From an uncultured Opitutia bacterium (GTDB taxonomy: Bacteria; Verrucomicrobiota; Verrucomicrobiia; Opitutales; UBA953): a stretch of DNA of 43,567 nucleotides. Positions 35,855 through 43,230 of the stretch are shown here, one piece after another. The translations under genes and the position numbers were made by a program. Location: the NCBI GenBank assembly GCA_903919185.1, contig CAIXHF010000025.1, positions 1-43,567 of the forward strand, in the 5' to 3' direction. How positions within the stretch are numbered: the first letter of the stretch is position 1; every line of letters starts with the position of its first letter. The notes beneath the pieces were generated by a model that worked only from the letters and a program-made list of their open reading frames with translations, was not told the DNA's origin and did no database searches.

Positions 35855-37198
35855 TTAGGCCGTAAGGCCGGTTGCCGGAGAGCCTTCATGTTCGCCGCCA
35901 CCAGCCGAATGCCGGTGGACGCTCTGGACTAATCCAAGGAGCAGGAAGCAGCTGAGCACGAAAGACCCCCCGTAGCTGAGGAAAGGTAGTGGAACGCCCG
36001 CAACGGGCATCAAATCGATGTTCATCCCTAGGTTGATCACGACGTGCGTGCCCAGGACGGTGGCGGCGCCGAGGGCCAACAGAGAACCAAAACGGTCGGC
36101 GGCGCGCGCCGCGGTGCGGACCACGCGCCAAAAAAGCAAGGCGAACGCAGTGATTACCATCAGCCCCCCGGCAAAACCAATTTCTTCGGCCATGCCCGAA
36201 AAGAGAAAATCATTATGCGCGGCCGCTTCCGGGAGGTAGCCGAAACGTGCCTGCGTACCTTTGCCCACGCCCTGCCCGGTCAAGCCACCTCGACCGACCG
36301 CAATGACGGCCTGCCTGACGTTCCAGGTGGCGTTAAGGCCACTGGGGTCAATCACATCGGGAGCGACGAAGGACATGATGCGGTCGAGCTGGTAATTCTT
36401 GAGCAGAGAGAATCCGACCTCTTGGGGATTCATTTTAAGGTAGTTACGGTAGGCGACAAACGGGTCCACAGGACTTGGGTTGGCCTTAGCGTGTTGATCG
36501 ACCTTGGCCGCGTATTCGCGCAGATCCAGCGCCACCACTCCCACCAGTAAAAGGGCGGCGGCTCCAGCCACCAGGAAGAACCTGAAACTCAGGCCGGCAA
36601 CGAATAGGAGGGCGAATGACAGCGGCAGGTAGATGAGAGCCGACCCTAGGTCAGGTTGCACAAAAATCAAGCCAAAGGGCAGGAGCGTAGCCCCGGCAAC
36701 CTTAAGGACGGTCGGCCAGGTCGCCCGAAAAGAACCAATGGGATTCAGCGCCAACAACGCGGCGATAAAAATGAGGACGGAAACCTTGGCGAACTCGGAT
36801 GGCTGAATGGAAAAAGGCCCGAAATCCATCCAGCGCCATGCCCCGTAGACGCTCCGGATAAAACTGCCAAGGTTTAGCTTGAGCAGCGCGCACGCCGCCA
36901 CCGGCAAGAGCAACAAAACTCCCACGATATAGATATGGCGGGCATGGACGCGGAGTTTCCGGTAATCGAACGATGAAACCACCCAGTAAGCCAGCCAGCC
37001 CAAGCCCAGAAAAATGACCTGCGAACGGGCATAGGACGTCTGCCGAGAGCTCCCCGCGGAATCGATGGCGATGACCCCAAGGGTGCTCAAAAGAGCAATA
37101 ATCACTACCTGCGTCCAGTCGGTCCGCCATGAGAAATTGGCAAATTTATCCCACCAGAGGGAGGCCGTGGAGCCTTCTTCATGATTACGGAGTGACAT
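35855..37198 (-). CDS. rodA: rod-shape-determining SEDS protein RodA
   Basis: The 447-residue membrane protein (about ten helices) is the SEDS glycosyltransferase that polymerises lipid II for the side wall. Visible blocks are 'DFGPFSIQPSEFAKV', 'FVQPDLGSALIYLPL', 'IAVGRGGLTGQGVGKGTQ', 'LPEAAAHNDFLFSGMAEEIGF' and 'GVPLPFLSYGGSF'; the Asp in 'QPDLGS' matches the residue known to be needed for activity. I chose the ATG at 37198 because the open frame upstream (to 37336) overlaps the divergent rny promoter region and has no membrane-protein character. A GGGAGG lies 13 bases before the ATG. RodA rather than FtsW is favoured by the sequence style, though mre genes are not nearby. Confidence 0.88.
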   Translation of the reverse strand: MSLRNHEEGSTASLWWDKFANFSWRTDWTQVVIIALLSTLGVIAIDSAGSSRQTSYARSQVIFLGLGWLAYWVVSSFDYRKLRVHARHIYIVGVLLLLPVAACALLKLNLGSFIRSVYGAWRWMDFGPFSIQPSEFAKVSVLIFIAALLALNPIGSFRATWPTVLKVAGATLLPFGLIFVQPDLGSALIYLPLSFALLFVAGLSFRFFLVAGAAALLLVGVVALDLREYAAKVDQHAKANPSPVDPFVAYRNYLKMNPQEVGFSLLKNYQLDRIMSFVAPDVIDPSGLNATWNVRQAVIAVGRGGLTGQGVGKGTQARFGYLPEAAAHNDFLFSGMAEEIGFAGGLMVITAFALLFWRVVRTAARAADRFGSLLALGAATVLGTHVVINLGMNIDLMPVAGVPLPFLSYGGSFVLSCFLLLGLVQSVHRHSAGGGEHEGSPATGLTA

Positions 37199-37315
37199 GC
37201 CATCTAAACAACCTCCCAAACCCCAAGGTGCAAGGCGAACCTCCCGAAAGGGCTTGCGGACAAGAGCCCGAACGCAAGGGTAACGGGCCGTGGGCTTCCC
37301 GCCCGCACCGTAACC

Positions 37316-38752
37316 ATGGCCGAGGCCGCCGACCAAAGTATCCTTGCCGCCGTGGCTTTCTCGTCAGGTGCCATCGTGGCCTACGCAGTCGCCAAATGGC
37401 GTGAATCGACCTTGGGTGCCCTCCGGGAGGCACGCTTAAAGAATGAAATTGAACTGGCCCGCCGCGAAGCGACGGTCGAAGCCGCCGAACTGCACGCCCA
37501 AGCCCAAGATGAGCAACGCGAGGCCCACCGGATTCTCGCGGAAGCGAAGGCCGAAGCTCAAGCGGCGGAAAGCCTCAAGGCCGACAGCCTCCGCCAACGC
37601 GACTTCCTCTCCCGGGAGGCGCTCCGGCTTTCCGGGCTGACGCCCGAAGATGCTAAGCGCCAAGCCATGGCCGACCTGCAGAAGCAATACGAGACCGAGG
37701 CCCGCCGACTACGCCACGAGATGCTCGACCGCCCGGAACAGGACGTCGCCGACGAAGCCCGCCGCATCTTACTCGCGGCTATGCAGCGCCTGACGACGCA
37801 GACGACGCAGGACGCAACCGCGGTGTCCGTCGATATCCCTTCCGAGGACATGAAGGGTCGCCTCATCGGCCGCGAGGGTCGTAATATTCGCACCTTCGAA
37901 CAAGCGACAGGCGCGACGCTGATGATCGACGAAACCCCTGGTATGGTGCTGATTTCGTGCTTCGACCCCGTCCGCCGGGAGATTGCGCGCATTGCCCTAG
38001 ACCGCATCATCAAGAACGGGAATGTCGCGCCGAGCCTCATTGAAGATCTTGTCCGCAAGGCCGCCGACGAAGTCGTCCGCCATGCCCAACGCCTCGGCCG
38101 TGATGCTGTCCGCGACCTTGGCCTGCCGCCGATGGATGGACGCATCGAAGAGTTACTCGGGCGCCTCCACTTCCGACTGTCCTCCAACCAGAACACGCTC
38201 GCCCATTCGATCGAGGTCGCCCAGCTCTGCGCCGTCTTAGCCGGCGAACTGGGGCTCGACCCCATTCCCGCCAAGCGCGCGGGACTCCTGCATGATTTAG
38301 GCAAAGCCATGGAAGCGGAAGACGGCGGTAGTCATGCCCTCATCGGTGCCGCCCTGCTCCGCCGACTCGGCGAAGAGCCCCGCGTGGTCAATGCGGTCGC
38401 CGCCCACCACCGCGAGGTCGAAGCCGAAAGCCTCTACGCGCCGTTGGTGATGATCGCCGATGCGGCCTCGGGCTCACGGCCCGGCGCCCGCTCCTCGACG
38501 CTCGAAAGCTACGTCCAGCGGGTGAAGAACTTGGAAGCCCTGGCCCTCGGCTTCGAAGGCATCCGGGAGGCCTACGCCTTCCAATCTGGACGCGAACTCC
38601 GGGTTATTGTCGACCCCGGTCAGGTCGATGACTTTGGAGCGACCGAACTACTCCGCCGCCTCCGTAGCGCCATCGAGGAAAAGCTATCCTATCAAGGGAC
38701 GGTCAAAATCATCCTCATTCGGGAACAGCGGTTCACGGACGAAGCCCGCTAA
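37316..38752 (+). CDS. rny: ribonuclease Y
   Basis: The 478-residue membrane-bound endoribonuclease starts turnover of many mRNAs. It has an N-terminal hydrophobic helix (about residues 8-26), a long Ala/Glu-rich coiled coil (about 30-150), a KH domain 'IPSEDMKGRLIGREGRNIRTFEQATGA' (abridged) and an HD domain with the metal motif in 'RAGLLHDLGKAME' followed by 'AAHHREVEAES'. Length is a little under the usual 510-520, mostly because the coiled coil is shorter. No Shine-Dalgarno site precedes the ATG. An RNase E/G gene is two genes away on the other strand, so both decay systems coexist here. Confidence 0.94.
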   Translation: MAEAADQSILAAVAFSSGAIVAYAVAKWRESTLGALREARLKNEIELARREATVEAAELHAQAQDEQREAHRILAEAKAEAQAAESLKADSLRQRDFLSREALRLSGLTPEDAKRQAMADLQKQYETEARRLRHEMLDRPEQDVADEARRILLAAMQRLTTQTTQDATAVSVDIPSEDMKGRLIGREGRNIRTFEQATGATLMIDETPGMVLISCFDPVRREIARIALDRIIKNGNVAPSLIEDLVRKAADEVVRHAQRLGRDAVRDLGLPPMDGRIEELLGRLHFRLSSNQNTLAHSIEVAQLCAVLAGELGLDPIPAKRAGLLHDLGKAMEAEDGGSHALIGAALLRRLGEEPRVVNAVAAHHREVEAESLYAPLVMIADAASGSRPGARSSTLESYVQRVKNLEALALGFEGIREAYAFQSGRELRVIVDPGQVDDFGATELLRRLRSAIEEKLSYQGTVKIILIREQRFTDEAR

Positions 38753-38793
38753 AGCAGTAATTTCCTCTCCCTGACGAGTTTAGGGTCAATTAA

Positions 38794-38815
38794 GTGAACA
38801 TAGTTTCACCTTTTT
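38794..38815 (+). terminator. weak intrinsic terminator after rny
   Basis: A short stem GTGAA / TTCAC with a 6-base loop is followed by CTTTTT. The stem is only five A/T-containing pairs, so termination may be partial, which would let rny transcription run on into the next gene. Confidence 0.4.
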
Positions 38816-38869
38816 AGACCTCGGGGGGACTTTCTTATTGTTAACTAGAAAGGGTTGTTTTATTCACAA

Positions 38870-39007
38870 CGGTTCCGAGACACCCGTCTCGGCTAATAAC
38901 CGGACCTCCCCGCCTTCCTTCGAAGCGACGGGTATTTACCGGAGACCCGGCCTTTCTGCCACAACGGCGGAAACGGCCTTCACCAGGCGACCGAACATCC
39001 GGTCGCC
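38870..39007 (+). promoter_or_regulatory. strongly structured 5' leader of the Arg/Gly-rich protein gene
   Basis: The 270 bases between rny and the next gene hold no reading frame of note but several stable hairpins in series. (1) CGGTT-CCGAGAC / GTCTCGG-AACCG (38870-38902, 12 pairs with one bulge). (2) GGCC...GCC / GGC...GGCC (38949-38978). (3) A perfect 8-bp stem GGCGACCG / CGGTCGCC (38986-39007), only 15 bases before the ATG at 39023. A weak promoter-like pair (TTGTTA at 38838, TATTCA at 38861, 17-base spacing) would start the RNA close to hairpin 1. The hairpins lack T-runs, so they are not terminators. I do not recognise a known riboswitch class. Confidence 0.45.
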
Positions 39008-39022
39008 ACACCAAGAGAAACC

Positions 39023-39997
39023 ATGAGCCAAGAAAACCCCGGGCAGGACGACACGTCCACCCACACCCCCGCCCCTACGGCGGAACAGAACACGACCCCC
39101 GCCGCCCCGGCGCCTCGTATCACCGAATCCAAGCTGGAATCCGCTCACGCGGAACTTCCTCCCCTTTCCGTGATTGGCGCCTCCAGCGAACCCGCCGCTA
39201 AACCCGGTACTATCGTCGCGCCGAAGCAATTCGGCCGTCGTGGCGTCCCGCAGAACGTCGCCCCTAGCGGTAAGGCCGAGAACGCTCGCCCTTCCATCGG
39301 CGTGATCGCAAATCCCGCTGAAGTCACCGAGAACCTCTCGGGCGAACTCTCCAAGCAGCCGGCCCAGAACCAGCCGCCGCGCGAACGTCGCGAACCTCGG
39401 GCCGAAGGCGACCGCCCTCGCCGCGAAGATCGTCCGCGTCGTGAAGATCGTCCAGAAGGCGCCGCTGCCGAAGAAGGCCGCCAGCCTGGCATCCCGAGCG
39501 ACCGCCAGCGCCGCGAACCCCGTGAACCGCGCCCCGAAGGTGCCCCTGGCCCGCGTCGCGAACCACGCGAACCGCGTGCCGAAGGTGACCATCGCCCGCG
39601 GGCCGAAGGCGACCGTCCGCATGCCGAAGGTGACCGCCCACGTCGCGAAGATCGCCCGCGTCGCGAAGATCGCCCGCGTATCCAGATTGAACCCGTCGTC
39701 ATCCCCGTGCAGGCACCGATTGGTTTCTGGGCTTCGCTGAAGCGTAAGCTCGCGACCTTATTCGGTATCCCGACCAAGGCCGTCTTTGTGCCAACCGCCG
39801 GTGGCGAACAAGCCCGTGGCGAACAGCGTGGCAACCGTGGTGGCTTCCGTGGCGAACAGCGCGGCGACCGTGGCGGCGACCGTGGTGGCCGTGGTCGTGG
39901 CGACCGTGGTGGCCGTGGTGGCGATCGCGGCGGCCGTGGCCGTGGCGGCGATTTCCGCGGAGGTCAAGGCGACCGCCGAGGCCCTCGCGAAGGCTAA
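39023..39997 (+). CDS. Arg/Gly-rich, largely disordered protein (RGG-box type), unknown function
   Basis: The 324-residue protein has a polar Pro/Ala/Thr-rich N-terminal third, then repeated charged blocks (RRED-RP, REPRAEGD-RP, REPRE) at about 120-225, a short hydrophobic or ordered patch 'APIGFWASLKRKLATLFGIPTKAVFVP' (abridged by its ends, about 230-260), and a C-terminal RGG box of some 55 residues (RGGDRGGRGRGG). RGG boxes bind RNA and can drive phase separation in eukaryotes and in some bacterial RNA helicases. Here no helicase or catalytic domain is attached. The gene follows rny and ends at a strong terminator. RNA binding is an inference from composition. AAGAG six bases before the ATG may serve the ribosome. 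Confidence 0.7.
   Translation: MSQENPGQDDTSTHTPAPTAEQNTTPAAPAPRITESKLESAHAELPPLSVIGASSEPAAKPGTIVAPKQFGRRGVPQNVAPSGKAENARPSIGVIANPAEVTENLSGELSKQPAQNQPPRERREPRAEGDRPRREDRPRREDRPEGAAAEEGRQPGIPSDRQRREPREPRPEGAPGPRREPREPRAEGDHRPRAEGDRPHAEGDRPRREDRPRREDRPRIQIEPVVIPVQAPIGFWASLKRKLATLFGIPTKAVFVPTAGGEQARGEQRGNRGGFRGEQRGDRGGDRGGRGRGDRGGRGGDRGGRGRGGDFRGGQGDRRGPREG
39641..39676 (+). repeat. perfect 18-bp tandem duplication inside the Arg-rich gene
   Basis: Two identical 18-base units (39641-39658 and 39659-39676) encode RREDRP twice. A near copy, RREDRP-RREDRP, is at about 39418-39453 with third-base changes. Such repeats can expand or contract by slippage in units of six residues without a frameshift. 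Confidence 0.85.
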
Positions 39998-40003
39998 ACG
40001 AAA

Positions 40004-40035
40004 CGGGGGCGCTTAACGGCGCCCCCGCTCTTTTT
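40004..40035 (+). terminator. intrinsic terminator between the Arg/Gly-rich gene and murA
   Basis: A perfect 9-bp stem CGGGGGCGC / GCGCCCCCG with a 6-base loop is followed by CTCTTTTT. The murA ATG is only eight bases past the T-run, so no room remains for a promoter after the stem; murA must be made by read-through or from a promoter inside the upstream gene. Confidence 0.78.
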
Positions 40036-40042
40036 CTGAACC

Positions 40043-41335
40043 ATGCTCGAAGTCGCACGCATCGTCGGAGGTCACCGCTTAAGCGGAACAGTCCAAGCCG
40101 CCGGCGCTAAGAACGCCGCCCTGCCTTTACTGGCAGCGTGTTTGCTCACGTCCGAAACAGTGACGCTGCACAATGTGCCCGACCTCAGCGACGTGCGCTT
40201 CATGGCGGAAATTCTCCGCCACCAAGGGGCGACGGTAACAAACCCGACGCCTGGCACCTGGGTAATCCACGCACAAGAGATTACCCACCGCACGCCCTAC
40301 GACCTCGTGCGCAAGATGCGCGCTTCGGTCTGCCTGCTCGGTGCCCTCGTCGGCCGCCTACACCAGGCGGAGATGGCCATCCCTGGTGGTTGCGTCATCG
40401 GCCCGCGCCCCATCGACCTCCACCTGAAAGGCCTCGAAGCCCTTGGCTGTATCGTCACGGTGGAAGGTGGCGTGGTTTCCGTCGACGCCGCCCGTGCCCG
40501 CGGCAGCCTCGTTTTCATGGGCGGCCCGATGGGCAGCACGGTCCTCGGGACGGCCAATCTCGTCATGGCCGCGTCGCTGACGCCGGGCGAAACGCATATC
40601 GAATGCGCGGCTCGCGAGCCAGAAGTCGTCGACCTCTGTGAACTATTGCTAAAGATGGGGGCAGACATTCGCGGCCACGGCACCGAGGTCATCACCATCA
40701 AGGGCGTCGAACGTCTGCGGGGGGCCGAGCACACCGTCATCCCCGACCGCATCGAAACGGGCACCTACCTGGTCGCCGGTGCCATCACCGGCGGAGACGT
40801 CACGGTCACGGGCGCCGAAGCCGCCCACCTCGGCGCCTTCCTCGACAAACTGCGCGAAGCCGGCGTCGGTGTCGAAACGGGCCCAGGCTTCATCCGCGCT
40901 TTCGGTTGTCCGACGCGTACGGTCGACATCATCACTGAACCTTATCCCGGCTTCCCGACCGACCTGCAGGCGCAATTCATGGCCCTCCAACTGCTGGTCG
41001 ACGGACGCAGCACGGTCACAGAAAAAGTCTACCCACACCGCTTCATGCACGCGGCGGAACTCCAACGTATGGGCGCAGAAATCGCCATCGATGGCGCCAC
41101 CGCCGCGGTCTACGGCGACCGCCCGCTGTCCGGCGCGCCCGTGATGGCCTCCGACCTCCGAGCCTCCGCCGCCCTCATCCTCGCCGCGCTGACAGCTAAG
41201 GGGGAAACCTGGGTGCAACGGCTCTACCACCTCGACCGCGGGTACGAACGCTTCGAGGAACGCCTCCGCTCACTCGGCGCCGACATTGAACGACTCCCCG
41301 CTTCCGCGATGCCGAAAGGCTTCGCTGAGGACTGA
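40043..41335 (+). CDS. murA: UDP-N-acetylglucosamine 1-carboxyvinyltransferase MurA
   Basis: The 430-residue enzyme transfers enolpyruvate from PEP to UDP-GlcNAc, the first committed step of peptidoglycan synthesis. 'VQAAGAKNAALPLLAACLL' holds the catalytic Lys; the loop 'EMAIPGGCVIGPRPIDLHLKGLEALG' holds the Cys that is the fosfomycin target; 'PDRIETGTYLVAGAITGGDV' and 'TEPYPGFPTDLQAQFMAL' are typical later blocks. The Cys is present, so sensitivity to fosfomycin is expected on this basis. Length is normal. It begins eight bases after a terminator T-run and ends 37 bases before ruvB. Confidence 0.96.
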   Translation: MLEVARIVGGHRLSGTVQAAGAKNAALPLLAACLLTSETVTLHNVPDLSDVRFMAEILRHQGATVTNPTPGTWVIHAQEITHRTPYDLVRKMRASVCLLGALVGRLHQAEMAIPGGCVIGPRPIDLHLKGLEALGCIVTVEGGVVSVDAARARGSLVFMGGPMGSTVLGTANLVMAASLTPGETHIECAAREPEVVDLCELLLKMGADIRGHGTEVITIKGVERLRGAEHTVIPDRIETGTYLVAGAITGGDVTVTGAEAAHLGAFLDKLREAGVGVETGPGFIRAFGCPTRTVDIITEPYPGFPTDLQAQFMALQLLVDGRSTVTEKVYPHRFMHAAELQRMGAEIAIDGATAAVYGDRPLSGAPVMASDLRASAALILAALTAKGETWVQRLYHLDRGYERFEERLRSLGADIERLPASAMPKGFAED

Positions 41336-41372
41336 GGGTTGCCATCGCTCCCCGACTCGACACGTTACCGCC

Positions 41373-42419
41373 ATGGCCCGCGCGCAGGATGATGCAGAAT
41401 CGACCCAACCCGCCGCCGGCAAGGCCGCGGTGAGCGCGCCCAACCGCCCGCTCGACCAAGCACTACGCCCCCCTTCCCTCGCTGATTTCGTTGGCCAACC
41501 GCGCACAGTGGAACGCCTCCGCGTGATGGTCGGGGCCGCTCGCCGCGAAGGGCGCACGCTCGACCACATCCTGCTCCACGGCCCGCCCGGCCTCGGCAAG
41601 ACCACCCTGGCGATGATCCTCGCTGAAGAAATGGGCCGACCCATTCGCGTGACTTCTGGACCGGTCGTCGAAAAGGCCTCCGACCTCGCCGGCCTGCTGA
41701 CTAGCCTGCAAGAGGGCGAGCTGCTCTTCATCGACGAGATCCATCGGATTCCGAAGACCGTCGAAGAGTTCCTCTACTCCGCGATGGAGGACTTCCGCAT
41801 CGATATCATGATCGACCAAGGGCCCAACGCGCGCAGCGTGCGCCTCGACCTACCGAAGTTCACGTTGGTCGGTGCGACCACGCGCACTGGCCTGCTGACC
41901 GCACCGTTACGCAGCCGCTTCACCCTGCAGACGCGCCTGGATTACTACACGCGCGAACAGCTGCTGACGATTGTCGCCCGCAATGCGAAGTTACTCAACC
42001 TCGACCTAGATCAAGGGGGCGCAGAAGAAGTCGCCCGCCGCGCCCGCGGCACACCCCGTATCGTTAATAACCTGCTGCGCTTCACGCGCGATTACGCGCT
42101 CGAACGCGCCGCCGGCAAGGCCGATGCCGCCGTCACGGCCGCCGCCCTCGAGTTACTCGAGATCGACCAAAATGGGCTCGACGACATGGATCACCGCTTC
42201 CTCCGGGCCATGGCCCAGAAACATAACGGCGGCCCAGTGGGACTGAGCAGTATCGGGGCTTCCATCGGCGAAGACGCCCACACGCTCGAAGAGGTCCATG
42301 AACCGTTCCTCGTCCAGGAAGGCTATGTGACCCGCACCCCCCAAGGGCGCGTCCTAACGGATAAAGGCTGGCTGGCCGCAGGCTTAACCCCGCCGAGCCG
42401 CGACGGCGCCGCACTCTGA
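41373..42419 (+). CDS. ruvB: Holliday junction branch migration helicase RuvB
   Basis: The 348-residue AAA+ motor drives branch migration with RuvA. It has an N-terminal tail, 'LADFVGQPRTVERL', Walker A 'LLHGPPGLGKTTLAMILAEEM', Walker B 'LLFIDEIHRI', sensor 1 'LVGATTRTGLLTAPLRSRF', the Arg finger region 'RARGTPRIVNNLLRFTRDYA' and a winged-helix C-terminus 'VGLSSIGASIGEDAHTLEEVHEPFLVQEGYVTRTPQGRV' (abridged). I chose the ATG at 41373; the frame is open back to 41286 but that would overlap murA. ruvA and ruvC are not in the window. The gene is 37 bases after murA. Confidence 0.96.
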   Translation: MARAQDDAESTQPAAGKAAVSAPNRPLDQALRPPSLADFVGQPRTVERLRVMVGAARREGRTLDHILLHGPPGLGKTTLAMILAEEMGRPIRVTSGPVVEKASDLAGLLTSLQEGELLFIDEIHRIPKTVEEFLYSAMEDFRIDIMIDQGPNARSVRLDLPKFTLVGATTRTGLLTAPLRSRFTLQTRLDYYTREQLLTIVARNAKLLNLDLDQGGAEEVARRARGTPRIVNNLLRFTRDYALERAAGKADAAVTAAALELLEIDQNGLDDMDHRFLRAMAQKHNGGPVGLSSIGASIGEDAHTLEEVHEPFLVQEGYVTRTPQGRVLTDKGWLAAGLTPPSRDGAAL

Positions 42420-42465
42420 CGCTGGACATCGTCGGTTTCCGTCCGTTAGGTTCACTTTCACTCTT

Positions 42466-43230
42466 ATGGCAAAACGTTGGGTCATCAAACTCGGTTCCGG
42501 CTTGCTCACCCGCAAGGACGGCAAGGTCGATCGCGTCCAGATTGGTCGCATCGCCGACCAAGTCGCCGGCCTGATGCAGAAAGGCATCGAGGTCGTCATC
42601 GTCTCCTCCGGCGCCGTCGCCGCCGGGATGACCGCCATGAACCTGGAGAAGCGCCCGAAGGACGCCCGCGAGCTGCAAGCCTGCGCTACCGTCGGCCAAC
42701 CTGAGTTGATGTCTGCTTACGGTCGGCACTTTGCCCGCCATGGCCTGCTCGGTTCGCAGATGCTGCTGACCTATTGGGACCTCGATAGCCGCGCCTGCAC
42801 GCGCAATGCCCGCGCCACCTTAGATCTCCTCCTGAAGCGCAAGCGGTTCGTCCCGATCATCAACGAGAACGACGCCATCGCGGACGAAGAAATCCGCGTG
42901 GGCGACAACGATCGGCTCTCCGCACACGTTGCCGCGCTGGTCGGCGCCGACTTGCTCATCATCCTTTCCGGTGTCGATGGACTGATGACGAAGTCCGACG
43001 GCACCGGCGACCGTATCCCTAAGGTCACGAAGATTAATGACGCCATCCGCGGACTCGCGGGCGGCGCCGGTTCCGAACGCAACGTCGGCGGCATGGTGAC
43101 AAAGTTACAGGCTGCGGAAATCGCCGCCGAAGGCGGTGTGGACACCATCATCGCACACGGCCGTAAGGCCAACGTCCTGCTGGAACTCGCCGCCGGCAAG
43201 AAACTCGGGACGCGCTTCTCCCTGCGATGA
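42466..43230 (+). CDS. proB: glutamate 5-kinase, short form without PUA domain
   Basis: The 254-residue kinase makes gamma-glutamyl phosphate, the first step of proline synthesis. Blocks of the amino acid kinase fold are visible: 'WVIKLGSGLLT', 'VVIVSSGAVAAGM', 'VPIINENDAI', 'GDNDRLSAHVAALVGADLLIILSGVDGL' and 'GGMVTKLQAAEIAAEGGVDTIIAHG'. The E. coli enzyme has about 367 residues with a C-terminal PUA domain; here the protein stops right after the kinase domain, with no frameshift evident because proA follows at once. Its TGA overlaps the proA ATG (ATGA), so the two are coupled. The start is preceded by a C/T-rich stretch. Confidence 0.94.
   Translation: MAKRWVIKLGSGLLTRKDGKVDRVQIGRIADQVAGLMQKGIEVVIVSSGAVAAGMTAMNLEKRPKDARELQACATVGQPELMSAYGRHFARHGLLGSQMLLTYWDLDSRACTRNARATLDLLLKRKRFVPIINENDAIADEEIRVGDNDRLSAHVAALVGADLLIILSGVDGLMTKSDGTGDRIPKVTKINDAIRGLAGGAGSERNVGGMVTKLQAAEIAAEGGVDTIIAHGRKANVLLELAAGKKLGTRFSLR

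Noticed and set aside
37225-37310. CTTGCG/CGCAAG and related short inverted repeats in the rodA-rny gap
   Set aside because: Short and GC-rich, with large loops; indistinguishable from chance in this base composition.
37199-37336. Extended N-terminus of RodA
   Set aside because: The extension is not membrane-like, overlaps the start of divergent rny, and the ATG at 37198 fits the family better.
41286-41372. Extended N-terminus of RuvB
   Set aside because: It would overlap the murA 3' end, and the family start matches the ATG at 41373.
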